Source of the DNA: Mermis nigrescens
Lineage: Eukaryota > Nematoda > Enoplea > Mermithida > Mermithidae
Assembly: GCA_036768485.1 (NCBI GenBank)
Contig: JAVLUZ010000322.1
Span: forward strand, 97,658 to 161,657
Reading direction: 5' to 3'
DNA: 64,000 nucleotides
Shown: positions 28,490-39,900 of the stretch, piece by piece
How the letters are laid out: each line of letters opens with the position of its first letter
Position numbering within the stretch: the first letter of the stretch is position 1
The notes under the pieces: generated by a model
Databases searched by the model: none
What the model saw: the letters and a program-made list of their open reading frames with translations, nothing else
Told to the model about the DNA's origin: nothing
Translations under genes and position numbers: made by a program

Positions 28490-29239
28490 TATTTAGCGCA
28501 CTTACTGTAGTATGTCCCAGCACTAAATTAAATGCTTAAATTAAATTTATATGGGCGGATTAGTGCATTAAAAATGGAAGAATTCCATCCACTTGCCCTC
28601 ACTGAGCTGATCTACCGAATCACAGTAATTCATCTTGTTTCGCTTACTGTAGCCTTTGAAAAATTGATTAAAAAATCTCTCAAATAAATGAAACAGACCA
28701 TAGTTTGATACGACAGTCTGTCAAATAAGCCACATATTAAACGAAGCATATTGAACTTCAATACGAAGTGTTTAAATCAGTCAGCTGTTACGGAAGCGTT
28801 ATTGAAGAAGCCGTTTGTGCTGTTAAAATCTATTACAGTAATAAGACTAGCTAAAAATGGGTCGTTTGGAATGGAACTGACTATAGCAGATAACAGTAGG
28901 ACATTGTTACGTTTATGGATATTACTTCATTATCATTTTTGGTTTTGTATGCAAGTCAGGTCTTTTGCGCGATAAAGCATATCTTTTACTGTAGATGTCC
29001 ATGCGAATAGACCGAGAGCTATTTGCACGGCCGTGCAAATAGCCAGTGCCTGTAAAATTATATGCAGTCAAAAACCAGCGGCCTGGACTGCAGGCAATAT
29101 GGTACACAATGTGATATTATATGCAGTCAAGTTGAATGCTTATTGATATGGGAAGCTGGCGTTTGCTCGCATTTCAACCTGTAGTAGATGGTTTTAGAAG
29201 GCACTTTTATTCGAGATGGTCCGGCAGATTTGCTTCCTC

Positions 29240-30340
29240 GCTAGAAAATATAATCTACAGTATGCCGATTTTAGTTTACACTTCCTCATATAGCACAATA
29301 TTTCAAGAAGCAATGCTTGGATTTTGTTCAGATTTTCAGGATATGATTCATATAGGCGAGGCATGCTATGCATAGAATTTTAAGCGCGCAGCCTACAGTA
29401 TACCAATTTACTTTACACTTGCACAACTAGTACTATAACTTTAGAAATAGGAGGCGGGTTGGGTTAAAATTTTCATAGTGGCATGGGTTTATGTTGCATG
29501 TGTTATATTATTTTTATCAGCATGTAATCTACAGTATGCCAATTTAGTTTACACTTCCTCATATAGCACCATATTTCAAGAACCAATGCTTGGATTTTGT
29601 TCAGATTTTCAGGATATGATTCATATAGGCGAGGCATGCTATGCATAGAATTTTAGCGTGCAGCCTACTAGTATACCAATTTACTTTACTCTTACTCAAC
29701 TAGTACTATAACTTTAGAAATAGAGGGCGGATTGGGTCAAAATTTTCATAGTAGCATGGGTTTATGTTGCATGTGTTATATTATTTTTATCAGCATGTAA
29801 TGAACAAAATCTGAACAAAATCCAGCCATTGGTTCTTGATTTACGTTCCTATATGAGGAAGTGTAAGGTAAATTGGTATACTGTAAGCTGCATGCTAAAA
29901 TTTTGTGCATAGCATGGCTCGCCTATATACATCATATCCTGAAATTCTGAACAAAATCCAGCCATTGGTTCTTGATTTATATTCCCATATGAGGAAGTGT
30001 AAACTAAAATTGGCATACTGTAGATTACATGCTGATAACAATAAGATAACACATGCAACATAAACTTACCCTACTATGAAAATTTTAACCCAATCTGCCC
30101 TCTGTTTCTAAAGTTATAGTGCCAAATGAGAAAGTGTAAAGTAAATTGGTATACTGTAGGCTGTGCACTGAAATTCTGTGCATAGCATGATTCGCCTATA
30201 TACATCATGTCCTGAAAATTTGAACAAAATCCGGCTATTAGTTCTTGACTTATGCAAAAGTGTAAACTATTGCCGATATACTGTAGGTTGCGTGCTAAAA
30301 TTTTGTACATAGTATACATAACATATACTTAACAGACTCT
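29240..30340. repeat. Central palindromic repeats of the fold-back element
   Basis: Blocks of the type ctacagtatgcc, acacttcctcata and atataggcgaggcatgctatg occur forward at about 29250-29365 and 29520-29650. They occur inverted at about 29800-29950, 29940-30030 and 30115-30310. Overlapping frames on either strand are by-products of these repeats. The next 400 bp (to about 30745) include a C-rich segment with aatttcccctgg and no gene. Confidence 0.7.
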
Positions 30341-30869
30341 GAAATTTTTAGTCTAATCCGGCTGCTGGCTCTTGAGTTATAAACCTTCAGAAATTTCCCC
30401 CAGGGAAATTTCCCCTGGAAATTTACCCTCCCCTGGCCCTGGGCTGGCGTGCACCCCCTCCCCAGGCAGGTCCAGGCACCCCTATGCTACAACACAACTT
30501 ACGCTACAGCATTGCTCCCTGAGAAAAGCCAGGGAGCAGATTCTGTGATAGTGCTAGTCTGTTTATTATGATCTTATGTGCTCTGTTTCAACCACCCTGT
30601 GATTGTGCAGTTATAAATTTATTCCGGATTGATCAAATATGTGTGTATGTATGTATGCCCCAGAGCTTACGCTGGCCCATCAACATGCACTAATGGGTGA
30701 CTGGGCAGCTATTGAGTGTGCTACCCATGCAGCGCAAAAAAATATTTCCTAGCGAGGAAGCAAATCTGCCGGACCATCTCGAATAAAAGTGCCTTCTAAA
30801 ACCATCTACTACAGGTTGAAATGCGAGCAAACGCCAGCTTCCCATATCAATAAGCATTCAACTTGACTG

Positions 30870-31320
30870 CATATAATATCACATTGTGTACCATATTGCC
30901 TGCAGTCCAGACCGCTGGTTTTTGACTGCATGTAATTTTACATTGTGTACCATATTGCCTGCAGTCCAGGCCGCTGGTTTTTGACTGCATATAATTTTAC
31001 ATTGTGTACCATATTGCCTGCAGTCCAGGCCGCTGGTTTTTGACTGCATATAATTTTACGTTGTGTGCGTTATTACCTGCAGTCTAGGCAGCTGGTTTTT
31101 GACTGCATATAATTTTACGTTGTGTGCTGTATTGCCTGCAGTCCAGGCCGCTGGTTTTTGACTGCATAAAATTTTACATTGTGTATCATATTGCCTGCAG
31201 TCCAGGCCGCTGGTTTTTGACTGCATATTATTTTACGTTGTGTGCTGTATTACCTGCAGTCTAGGCCGCTGGTTTTTGACTGCATATAATTTTACATTGT
31301 GTGCTATATTACCTGCAGTT
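30870..31320 (-). repeat. 59-bp tandem repeat array, right arm
   Basis: Between seven and eight copies of the 59-bp unit in inverted orientation (gcctgcagtccaggccgctg, then tttttgactgcatataa). They form the mirror image of the array at 27060-27387 and 29051-29110. Confidence 0.9.
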
Positions 31321-31349
31321 GACTGCAAATAATTACTGCCCTCGAAAGG

Positions 31350-32313
31350 GGGAGGCACGACCAAAATTTTTAAAAACATAACGGGGACCAAAGTATGAAT
31401 AAAAAAGGCGTTTCACGCGCATCAGTGTTGTACACTTTGTAAATTTTTCTAACCAGATGCTTAAATATGGTGAGAATTCAATGGACGACAACCTCTCGAA
31501 AAATATCATTTTATGCAGAAAACCTGTGCAGAACAGTAGACATCGACCCAAAATACGCTTTAGAATGTGTAAAGACTAAAAATGGAGTATTTTAATCGGT
31601 AGATTGGGGGCTAAATAGACTATAATTGTAATTGTGGAAAATTTTTTGCAATTTTTGGCTAAAAAAGCAAAGCGGTGAGTAGATGAAAAATCATTCTCAT
31701 AATATTTATATTTTGGGAAGGAAACACGCATCCTATACTCTCTGGATGGGGGCCTGCTTGAGCACGCCACTTAGACCCCCTAGCCCTAAATGAAATGGTT
31801 TCCATTCAGGCCCATATCCGGAATTTGGTTTGATGAAGGGGGCATGACCACACTTTTTTAAACATATGGAGGGTCAAAGGATGAATTATAAAGACGGTTT
31901 TCGACCACTATAGCTGTGCACTTTGTAAGTTTTGCTACCCGGTTGCCTTAACTGGTGAGAATCCGATGGACACCTCTCTTGAACAAATTCATTGCATAAA
32001 ACCTGTGCAAAAAAAAGACGTAAATGCAAAATACGCTTTAGGTTGTATAAAGACTAGAAAAGCCGAAAATTTTTTGCGATATTTGGTCATCAAAGCAATA
32101 GGGGAGTGAAGAAAATCATTCTCATATTTCGTTTCGTGGGGGGCACGTGTCCCCTATTTCCCTGGATACGGGCCTGTTTCATTTGGATTCTCACCCTATC
32201 CGAGGTATCCGAGTAGCGAAATTTGCAATTGAAATTCACTCTTTGGACCCCAAACAAATTTTGGTCGTGCACCCACCCACTCCCCTCCGTTGGAACAAAA
32301 TCCTGGATGCGGG
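31350..32313. repeat. Family F and K repeats, with one F copy nested in K
   Basis: A family F piece runs from 31350 to about 31756. A second, complete-looking F element (31807-32176) starts caggcccatatccgg and ends ccctggatacgggcctg. It is flanked by tttccatt and tttcattt (6 of 8) and interrupts a family K piece that continues to about 32313 (ending aatcctggatgcgggcctg). The CAGGCCC termini again look hAT-like. No coding sequence is present. Confidence 0.55.
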
Positions 32314-34165
32314 CCTGATCTCTAAACAATTGAAATTAAAAAGTATGCCGTAAATTCGCGCGCTTTGTACAGATTGCGCTTTTTAAAAGCTGTATGACAA
32401 GACAAATTACCGAAAGATTCGTATCTCATACGTCCTATGAATTTTTTAATCATTCTGGCATGTAAACATTAGAAAATTTCGGCGTTTTGCGCCAGTCTAT
32501 TATATCTATTTATTAGCTGAATTTAGAACCAAGATTAGGACGATTTGACGAAAATTGTAAAAATGCAGGATTTCAGTGCTCATTTTGCAAAATTTTCCGC
32601 TGCTCTGCCCCAGGACTTGCTGGGGGGCGCTTGAGCGCACCACCCCAGACCTCCAGCCCCAAAAAAGAGATTTTCGTTGCATTCTCTCTAATCTAAGGTC
32701 CTACCCAAGTAGTGATACTTGCAAAGTGTGCAGCATTGATTGTGAAAAATTTTCATAGAAAATTTTATGCCTATGCATTTTAATTATAATGTAGAGCGAT
32801 GTGTAAAGTTCAAAAAAGGCATTATTTCACATTTAGGACGCATATTTAGAAGTTCTGATCGATTTTTGAAATAAAAAAATTTTCGGGCTCTTTTCTGGAA
32901 AAATCCTGGATACGTTTATGGGACGGGCAGAAATAGGGTAGGCCCAAGTGTGCTTAACCCCTATCTTTTGTGTTTGTGGTTATTAGCTTGCTTACAGTTA
33001 GCGTTTGTGCGCTTGGTTATGGTTTTTCTAAGTTTTCGGATGCGCTTATTCCATTGATGACATTTTTAAAATATATTGCTTAGCGCATAAGCGAGTAAAA
33101 GATACCTCAGTGTGATGAAAAGTGAGTTTTTTTATTTGTATTCCGTAATGACCTATTTGATTCAACGTTTTTTGAAAGGGATACCTGTCCTTACCTTCTG
33201 TACCAATCAAAGTAGGTGTTTGCCATTATGGAGCATGTGCGGTTCGGCTGTATTTCTTCCAATTGTACTTTAAGATGCCTGATCCTTACTTCCGGCTATG
33301 CCTAGTGAATGCAAAGAGACTTTCCCGTATAAAATTTCAAGCTGTCACTACATTTGTATTCTTGAGGGAGAGTTTTCCTTCCTCAAAAATTTTTTCAACC
33401 CGAGCATTCTTGGTTTTCCAACAAAATAGTAGAAAAGACGTTGATAAGAAATTTTAGCGATATTTAGGCTCGAAGTGTCTAACTTTTAGCGCTTCGTTTG
33501 CACCATGCACTCATTTGTTGGCTATTATTTGCTCAATTTACTAGGTTTATTTCATATTTTTTGAAATTTTTTTGTTCTGGTATTTAGAAAATAAGTGCAT
33601 CGTCATGAGCGCCAAGTTTTTTATGTACACTGATCTTTTTCGATCCCATAGTTCTCTACTATTTCTCACTGAAAAGCCGCATTAAACATGAGAACAATCA
33701 AAGTTTGAAATTCTCCGGCGTCTCTAGATCCCCAATTTTCAGCTCGTAATGCAGAAGTCTTTTTTCTACCCAACTTTAGTCAATAACTGCCAAGTTCGCG
33801 TCATTGAAAACCATTGAGCGCGCCAGGATTCTAGCTGTTTCTATTTCTAGTTTTACTTATTTAATTAAACTAGAAGCGATATGAACGAGCTTAAAAGTAG
33901 CGAAATCGTCTCGACTATCAAAAATATGTCTTATACAATTCATTTTTTAATCATTATACTGCAAATAATGTATCTCTCGTCATTACGCATTATTTATAAT
34001 TACTTTTCAGCGCCCCACTGCATTCTGTTCACCGAAGTTTATAGTATACAACGATAATTATCAGGCTACTGGGATTTTTTGCTACCCAGCTGTGATACAA
34101 GAATGGTTAAAAGCTTTTTAGCAAGTAATTTACCTTATTCTTCCGGTGTGACATATATATTAATG
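32314..34165. other. Largely unassigned DNA with a family K fragment
   Basis: About 32440-32760 shows the family K phrases (gcgcttgagcgcaccacccc, agagattttcgttgcat) and a hairpin variant at 32480-32494. The remainder, to 34165, is AT-rich. Its longest frame (33263-33457) matches nothing I recognise. No gene is called. Confidence 0.4.
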
Positions 34166-34490
34166 TCATGCATGCACATAGGGGATGAGGAGGGTATTAC
34201 CCCCCTGCAGGATCAGTCAGACAGGCACTGTCCGGCGATTTTGAGCTGATAGACCGTTTTTTTGCATCATTTTTGAGGTTAAAAGCAGTAAAAACGTCAA
34301 AAATTTTCCGGCGCTTTGCGCCAGATTAGCATATTTGAGTACTTTACTCAAAAAGCGCCCAAAATTTATAAATTTTTGCAGTTTTTCAGTGTTAAAAGTG
34401 ATATGATGCAGTCAAAATGGACCAAAACTGCTTTTAAAATTTAAGAGTACCTACCGCGAAAAAACGTTTTATAGGCTATTTCGACCATTT
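34166..34490 (+). repeat. Family E repeat copy
   Basis: It starts catgcatgcacataggggatg and includes gattttgagctgatag, a hairpin variant (34309-34323), agtgttaaaagtgatatgatgc and cgttttataggctattt. The 3' end is truncated relative to the copy at 45150-45570. Confidence 0.7.
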
Positions 34491-34499
34491 CAGTATTAG

Positions 34500-36437
34500 T
34501 TTATTGGCTGAATTACATGGACAATACATATTAAAACAAATACCAATACAATAATGCAAAGGATTATTGAATGAGCAATTTTAGGAAATATAAAAAATAT
34601 ATGGTTTATGTGACATGCATAAAATGGCAGTCTGTAACCGCATTTTTAGCACGACCCCCATTAGCACTGGTGCTAATGAAAATTTTTTCCATTAGGACGG
34701 GATGGCTTATGTACATTGGCATGCTAGTTTTTTACCTATGTAATACCTGTAGTATGGTGTCATTAATGCATGTTTTTCTCTTTTTAATATAGCTGTTTGT
34801 CTGCAGATTGATATTTTTTATCAATATTTTTTGCTAAATTTAAATAAATCAAGAAATCAATGATATATCAGAATGATTGTCTCCCTATGACTCATTAAAT
34901 TCAGAAAGCTGACCCTTTGTAGCTATAACAACATCAGAAATGATTATACGTTTGTCATAATTTAATCTGACAATAGACGCCCCTATGCTTATGAACTTAA
35001 ATAATTAATAAATATAAACAAGCTAATTTTTTTACAAGCAACAGAAAACAGCGCGAAATTGTCTTTAATTATGTTGAGCTGGAAATTATTAAACAAATAG
35101 CCGGGTTTAGCAAATAATCTATTAGATTACACGAAGATTGATTTTGGAGCGTCTGAATTGCGCGCTTGAGGCTAAATAAACAGTACGTATGGCACACGGC
35201 GCGAAGCGCCTAAAATTTGTCGGGATTTTTGCTAAAAAACACGTTCAAAAACGTCGAAATTACTATTCTTTTGCCCAAAAAGGTCTTCGTATCTGTTAGT
35301 ACGTCGTGCTAACGGCCAAAATTTTCATTAGCACTGGGCAACTTTTCCTGCATAAATAATCGTTTTTTAGTTGGGTAATTAAATATGTAATTTTTGGTCT
35401 TTTTCACGAGTAAAAAATTCGATACGATATACTTAATTCTAATAGGGTATAAAGCTCTTATGTAAACGATATAACGATAACATTTACATACTTATTACCT
35501 ATATAAAAAATTGCAATTTTTTTACCTTTTCTATCTTTTTTCTTTGGTGCGTTTTTATCTTTTTTGTACATATATAGGATCTCAAAAATTTCAAATTTGA
35601 CAATGTACAATGCACATATTCGCTATGCATAAAAAGTTGTGTATGATGCTAGAAAATTTTAGTCTTTTAGATTGGGGATCCACTTATCTCCGCTAGCTGT
35701 GATCGCGAACCAATGCGTTTGCGCGTGGAAGTTTTGAGGGTCTATATATCTATTTTATCTACTTTTCCAAAAAGCAAGAAATGAAAATTTTCCGAATAAA
35801 ATAAAGAAAAATTAGAACAAAAAATGGTTAAGTGGCAAGGCTTTTTTGCAGATCTGTTTGAATTTGACTAACAAAGTAAGATATTTAAAAGCATTTGTAC
35901 TGATTTTTTGTGCTATTTGAGCACAATTGGCTGACCGTAAGACCGGTCATGTTGTAAGCCTATGCAATGCACATGTATTTGATACTGAACTGAAGACTTT
36001 AATATACACATAGGAAAGATGAGCATAGCCAGAGGAGGCATAGATGGGCAGCCACTAAGTTCTGGGATCTATCGATTTTTAGGGGGTTCTTGCCGAATTC
36101 TCGGTGGGTCGTCCAGACCCTTTCCACGCGCATATGTGAGATATGGTGAAATGCTTTTTGAAATGCTTTGCTTCATGAAATTCCTTTCTCGGCATTAGTG
36201 GATGATAAATCCCATTTCTAAATGCACTTTTTAGAATAAAATAAGCCTTTTTCACCATATTTTATGCGAGTAACTTAGCATGCAAAAGCTAGTATTATTC
36301 ATAAAGTAAAAGAAGTTAATATTTTCACAGTCACCTGATCAAAATTATTAAAAATTTGGGTATTCAGTCGGATTTTTCCACGCTAAGTTGAAAATTCTCC
36401 TGCGACATCGCGCTCTATTCCAAACTGGCCTGACATT
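34500..36437. other. AT-rich stretch without recognised gene
   Basis: One GC hairpin (cggcgcgaagcgcct, 35197-35211) is followed by taaaattt as elsewhere, in a context I could not assign to a family. Phrases with gcactgg at about 34650-34690 and 35320-35340 suggest a diverged TIR element around it. No exon was recognised. Confidence 0.35.
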
Positions 36438-36600
36438 AAGGCACGTAGCTGGCCCTCCTATTTTGGGGGCATCAACACCAATTTTGGGGGGTCCAAGCCA
36501 AAAATAGAACAAAATAACGTGTAAAAAGTCCTATTTCTCCGGTTTTTTTCTGAATTTTGGGTGGTCCGGACCCCCCATTCCCCCCACAGCTACGTGCCTG
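36438..36600. mobile_element. Family A MITE (perfect 8-bp TSD)
   Basis: It runs from aaggcacgtagctggcc to cagctacgtgcctg, flanked by ctgacatt at 36430-36437 and 36601-36608. It is 163 bp, lies about 260 bp upstream of the first recognised GNL3 exon and is non-coding. Confidence 0.88.
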
Positions 36601-36857
36601 CTGACATTATCTAACTTTCCAAATATTACTAGGCAAATTATAATTAATGCTCCTCTTCCTCCCTGCGCTCTGGTATGCTAAAATGACTTCATTAGGGAAA
36701 TTACGACAGAAGTATAAAAATAGATTTCGTTGACGCATTCAATGTCTTGTTTTCTTTATCACTTATACTTTGAGCTTATCAAACCTCATTCTGAATTATT
36801 TTAGTTTGCTCTTATCATTAATTATTCATATCAGTGATTAGATAATTTTTCTTGTAG

Positions 36858-36910
36858 AAAAAAGGAGCAAGCGGATGACTTGCCATCGGAAATACAAAAT
36901 TGAACGAAAA
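36858..36910 (+). CDS. GNL3: GNL3 exon: basic nucleolar-targeting segment
   Basis: Acceptor ttttcttgtag, donor gtaatg. The exon opens with two bases completing a codon from an unseen upstream exon and encodes [17 protein letters not shown], which aligns with the first basic block of nucleostemin. Basic residues here direct nucleolar localisation in the family. Confidence 0.85.
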
Positions 36911-39900
36911 GTAATGCTAATTAGTTGAGATTTTTGCTCGGTTTTTTTGTATTAAATTGCGATATGTCGAATCAGGTAAGAGAGCATAATCGGAAAGTGA
37001 AAAAAGAGGAGAAGGAGAAACGCAAGAAATTAGGCAGCGCCAGAAAGAAGCCCGACGTGCCTGTGCCCAGTAAATGTCCATTCAAAGACGAAATATTGCG
37101 CGAAGCGATAGAAAATAGGCAAATTGTTAGTACTTACTTCGTTCAACAACTAAATTCTTGCTTAAAAAAATTGAAATTTAAAACATTGGAAGAATAAAAA
37201 AAAATTGAAAAATCTTGTCAAAAACTTTAACCTAAGGATCTCGAAAAATAAGCTTTCCCACTCACAGTGCTTACTTTCCGGCAAAAGTTCGTCTTTATCG
37301 TTTTTTTCGGCATTTTTGACCTAGAACAGAGAACTTTATCCTCTTCCTTCATTCCCAATAAATGGTCTTCTCAGACACGTAATTAAAATTTTGGAAATGG
37401 GTAACAGCAGGCAGTGGCGGATCCAGGATTTTCCTAAGGGGGGCGGTACCCCTAAGGGGGGGCGGAACCCTGACTTGGGAGGAAAAATTAGCCGATTTAA
37501 TCCGAAAATCGCTAAAAATCGTTAAAAAATCCTTAATTTTGCGCACTATTTTGGGCCGATGGGGGGGGGCGGCCGCCCCCCCCCCGCCCATTTCCCTAAA
37601 TCCGCCCTGACAACAAGCCCCTTTTCGGAAGGGGTGAATGACTGTCAGTTTCCGGCTAAAAATGGCATAAAAATGCACCTGACAACGCTAGTTTTGGTCA
37701 AAAATCGGGGAGGGGTAAGAAATGTCAGTCTTTGGGGGATTGGGGGATTGGATCGCCATACAATAATCTTGATCGAGGGTGGGTTTTTGGGGAAGGGGTT
37801 TCGCCGCTTTCCCCTCCAGAAATTTTTTTACTCCCCCTAGAATTCGCGATTTGCCAAAAGTTTCTGGAAAATTCGTGAAAGGGTGCTGTTTTAAGCATTT
37901 TCAGCTACTTATTTGCTCAAAAATGTCAAGTTTTCGGCGTTTCGCGCCATATAGTCATTTTTTGAATATTTTTTGTTCAGTTTGTCCGATTTTTTTAATT
38001 TCCTATGTTTTTATGTTATGGAAGATAGAGCTTTGTCAGAAACGCCAAAAACGACGTTTTTGACGCATATTCGCCATTTTGGGGCCCAAAAAAGGCACTT
38101 TAAAATACCCTTCCCCATAATTCCCACGCTGTGCATGTCTGCGTATACGCATATATGATTCAGACTTATAAAATGTAGAAATTTCGGATTGGTGTAGTCG
38201 GCCATTTTTTCAAGGACGGGGGTAAATGTCCGTCAATTTTTAGCCAAAAATGGCAAAAGAGCATCTCTAAAAATGGTTAAAAACGTAAGTTTTTGCCAAA
38301 AGTCGGGAGTGAGTTTCAAAGAGCTGAGTTTCGATGGATGGCTGAACGGCCTACTTTGAATGGGTATTCTTTTATATCCATACATTTAACGGTACATTTA
38401 ACGGCTCAGGATTGGGGGTCCCGGCCATTAGGGGGGGGTTACTAACCTCCAATTTCTGGCCGAAAATAATTAAAAATGGCCGAAAAATTTGATTTTTTCC
38501 AGAAATTTGGGGTGTCAAAAATTTTTTGGCTTTGGGGGATGGGGGGAAAGGCTGGCTTTGGCTGAGGGGATCCCCATCCCCGCCTGTTACATGTATGCCA
38601 ATATCCCTCCCATCTCTCCATCTCCCTATTACACGTATGCACACTTAAATATATGCACGTGCAAAGTCCGTGCAAAAGCATGAATGACCTAGATCAGTGG
38701 ATATTGAAGTGAGTTCATACTCTTATCGTTTTATAATCGAAAAATTCCCGTATAAAAAGACGCCGTCCTATATTTAATCAACTCAATTTATTATCAAATG
38801 AACTGAGAATTAAGATCGTAGATTTGCAGTGGATTAAAGCAGTGATGAATTAATCTTCTATTCATTAGACAGCATTTAATGGTTTAATATTTAAATTTAA
38901 AAAAATGGATTTAATATTTAAATTCAGCGATAATAACAAAGAATTTAATATTAAATAAAATATCTAAATAATCTAAAACGCTTGTCATAAAGTTAAAAAT
39001 AAACAGAAACTTCAAAGCACCGTAAATGGCTCGTCCCTCGTTCGAGAATCCAAAAATAAAAACAATAGCAAACCAGAAAAAAAAACATTATAAAAATGAC
39101 CATTTTAAATAAAATACTAGGACGACTATCTAAAAATGGTATAGATTAGCAAATAGAGGAACAGCTTTTGAGAATTCGGTTTAAAAATAAAAGTTTAGAC
39201 TTAATAGAAGGAAACATGCACGCTGTTCAATATATGCAGTGTTATAACATTGCTTAAAAGAATAAAAAAAATGAGAACCGAATCGAAATTTTGAAAAACG
39301 ATCGGTTTAAACTAAAATTTGTGTTTTCGAATGGTTTAAACTGTACGTAAACGTCAGCTTTTCTGGATAGAAAGAATGTAAACTATCAGACCGACATGTG
39401 TAAACTAAATTATCGCTAACTAAATATTCAGCACGAAGGCTCTTATCTTAGGTAATATTTCTGACAAAAAATGGAATTAGGTACATATTCTGTTTTCTAC
39501 TGTTCTATGTTAAATTTTAGTTTATAAATTTCAGATGAATGATGAATGATTTCTTTTCTAATTTATCACTTAAATTTGATTTAATAATTTATTAGTTTAT
39601 TTTACTGGCCTACGATTTAATAATTTATTTATTTATTTTCGCCTCACCTTCTTCTCTAATGAAGTTTTCGAAAGTTTTCAAAATTTCACCATTTTTCTGA
39701 ACCACACTCACTCAATTTGATCTTTTTTCCCCAACCCATATTTTTCTCGTTTTCGCGACCTTTTTTATTCATTGCGCTGGGGCGCTTAGTCAGTTTTCAA
39801 TATTCGCATTTTCCCCATTATTTATGATAATTTATTAACTTATTTATCATTTATTTACCATTCAAGGAAGAAACTAACAAATTGAAGCAGAGGCAAGCGC

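Larger units (their letters stand above)
27388..29050. mobile_element. Nested 1.66-kb TIR element with perfect 10-bp TSD
   Basis: The ends are inverted copies over at least 67 bp: left gcactggctattcgcacggc, then atgcaaatagc, and right the inverted gcactggctattt and gcacggcc. Weaker similarity extends to about 120 bp (cttgcatac on both sides). The target tgtaaaatta, part of the 59-bp unit, is duplicated at 27378-27387 and 29051-29060. Long TIRs and a 9-10-bp TSD suggest a Mutator-like element. The interior has two diverged direct copies of a block of about 340 bp with tRNA-like heads. No transposase was recognised. Confidence 0.85.
27039..31340. mobile_element. 4.3-kb fold-back element with 59-bp repeat arms and perfect 9-bp TSD
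   Basis: Left end ggcagtaattatttgcagtc and right end gactgcaaataattactgcc are exact inverted copies, flanked by ctcgaaagg at 27030-27038 and 31341-31349. The arms (about 0.5-0.6 kb) are built of a 59-bp unit (ctgcaggtaat ... gcagtcaaaaaccag) repeated about seven times on each side in opposite orientation, continuing into a unique inner arm (about 29135-29240 and 30747-30855). The centre holds further palindromic repeats. Long TIRs with 9-bp TSDs are typical of Mutator-like elements, and tandem-repeat arms of fold-back elements. No transposase was recognised, so this is a non-autonomous copy. Confidence 0.88.

Noticed and set aside
27060..31320. CRISPR-like array of regularly spaced repeats
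   Set aside because: The 59-bp units are contiguous tandem repeats without unique spacers, they mirror each other as transposon arms, and the genome is eukaryotic.
36964..36975. ATG at 36964 as the GNL3 start codon
   Set aside because: The preceding exon at 36858-36910 encodes the conserved MTCHRKYKI block and joins in phase at 36976, so the ATG is intronic.
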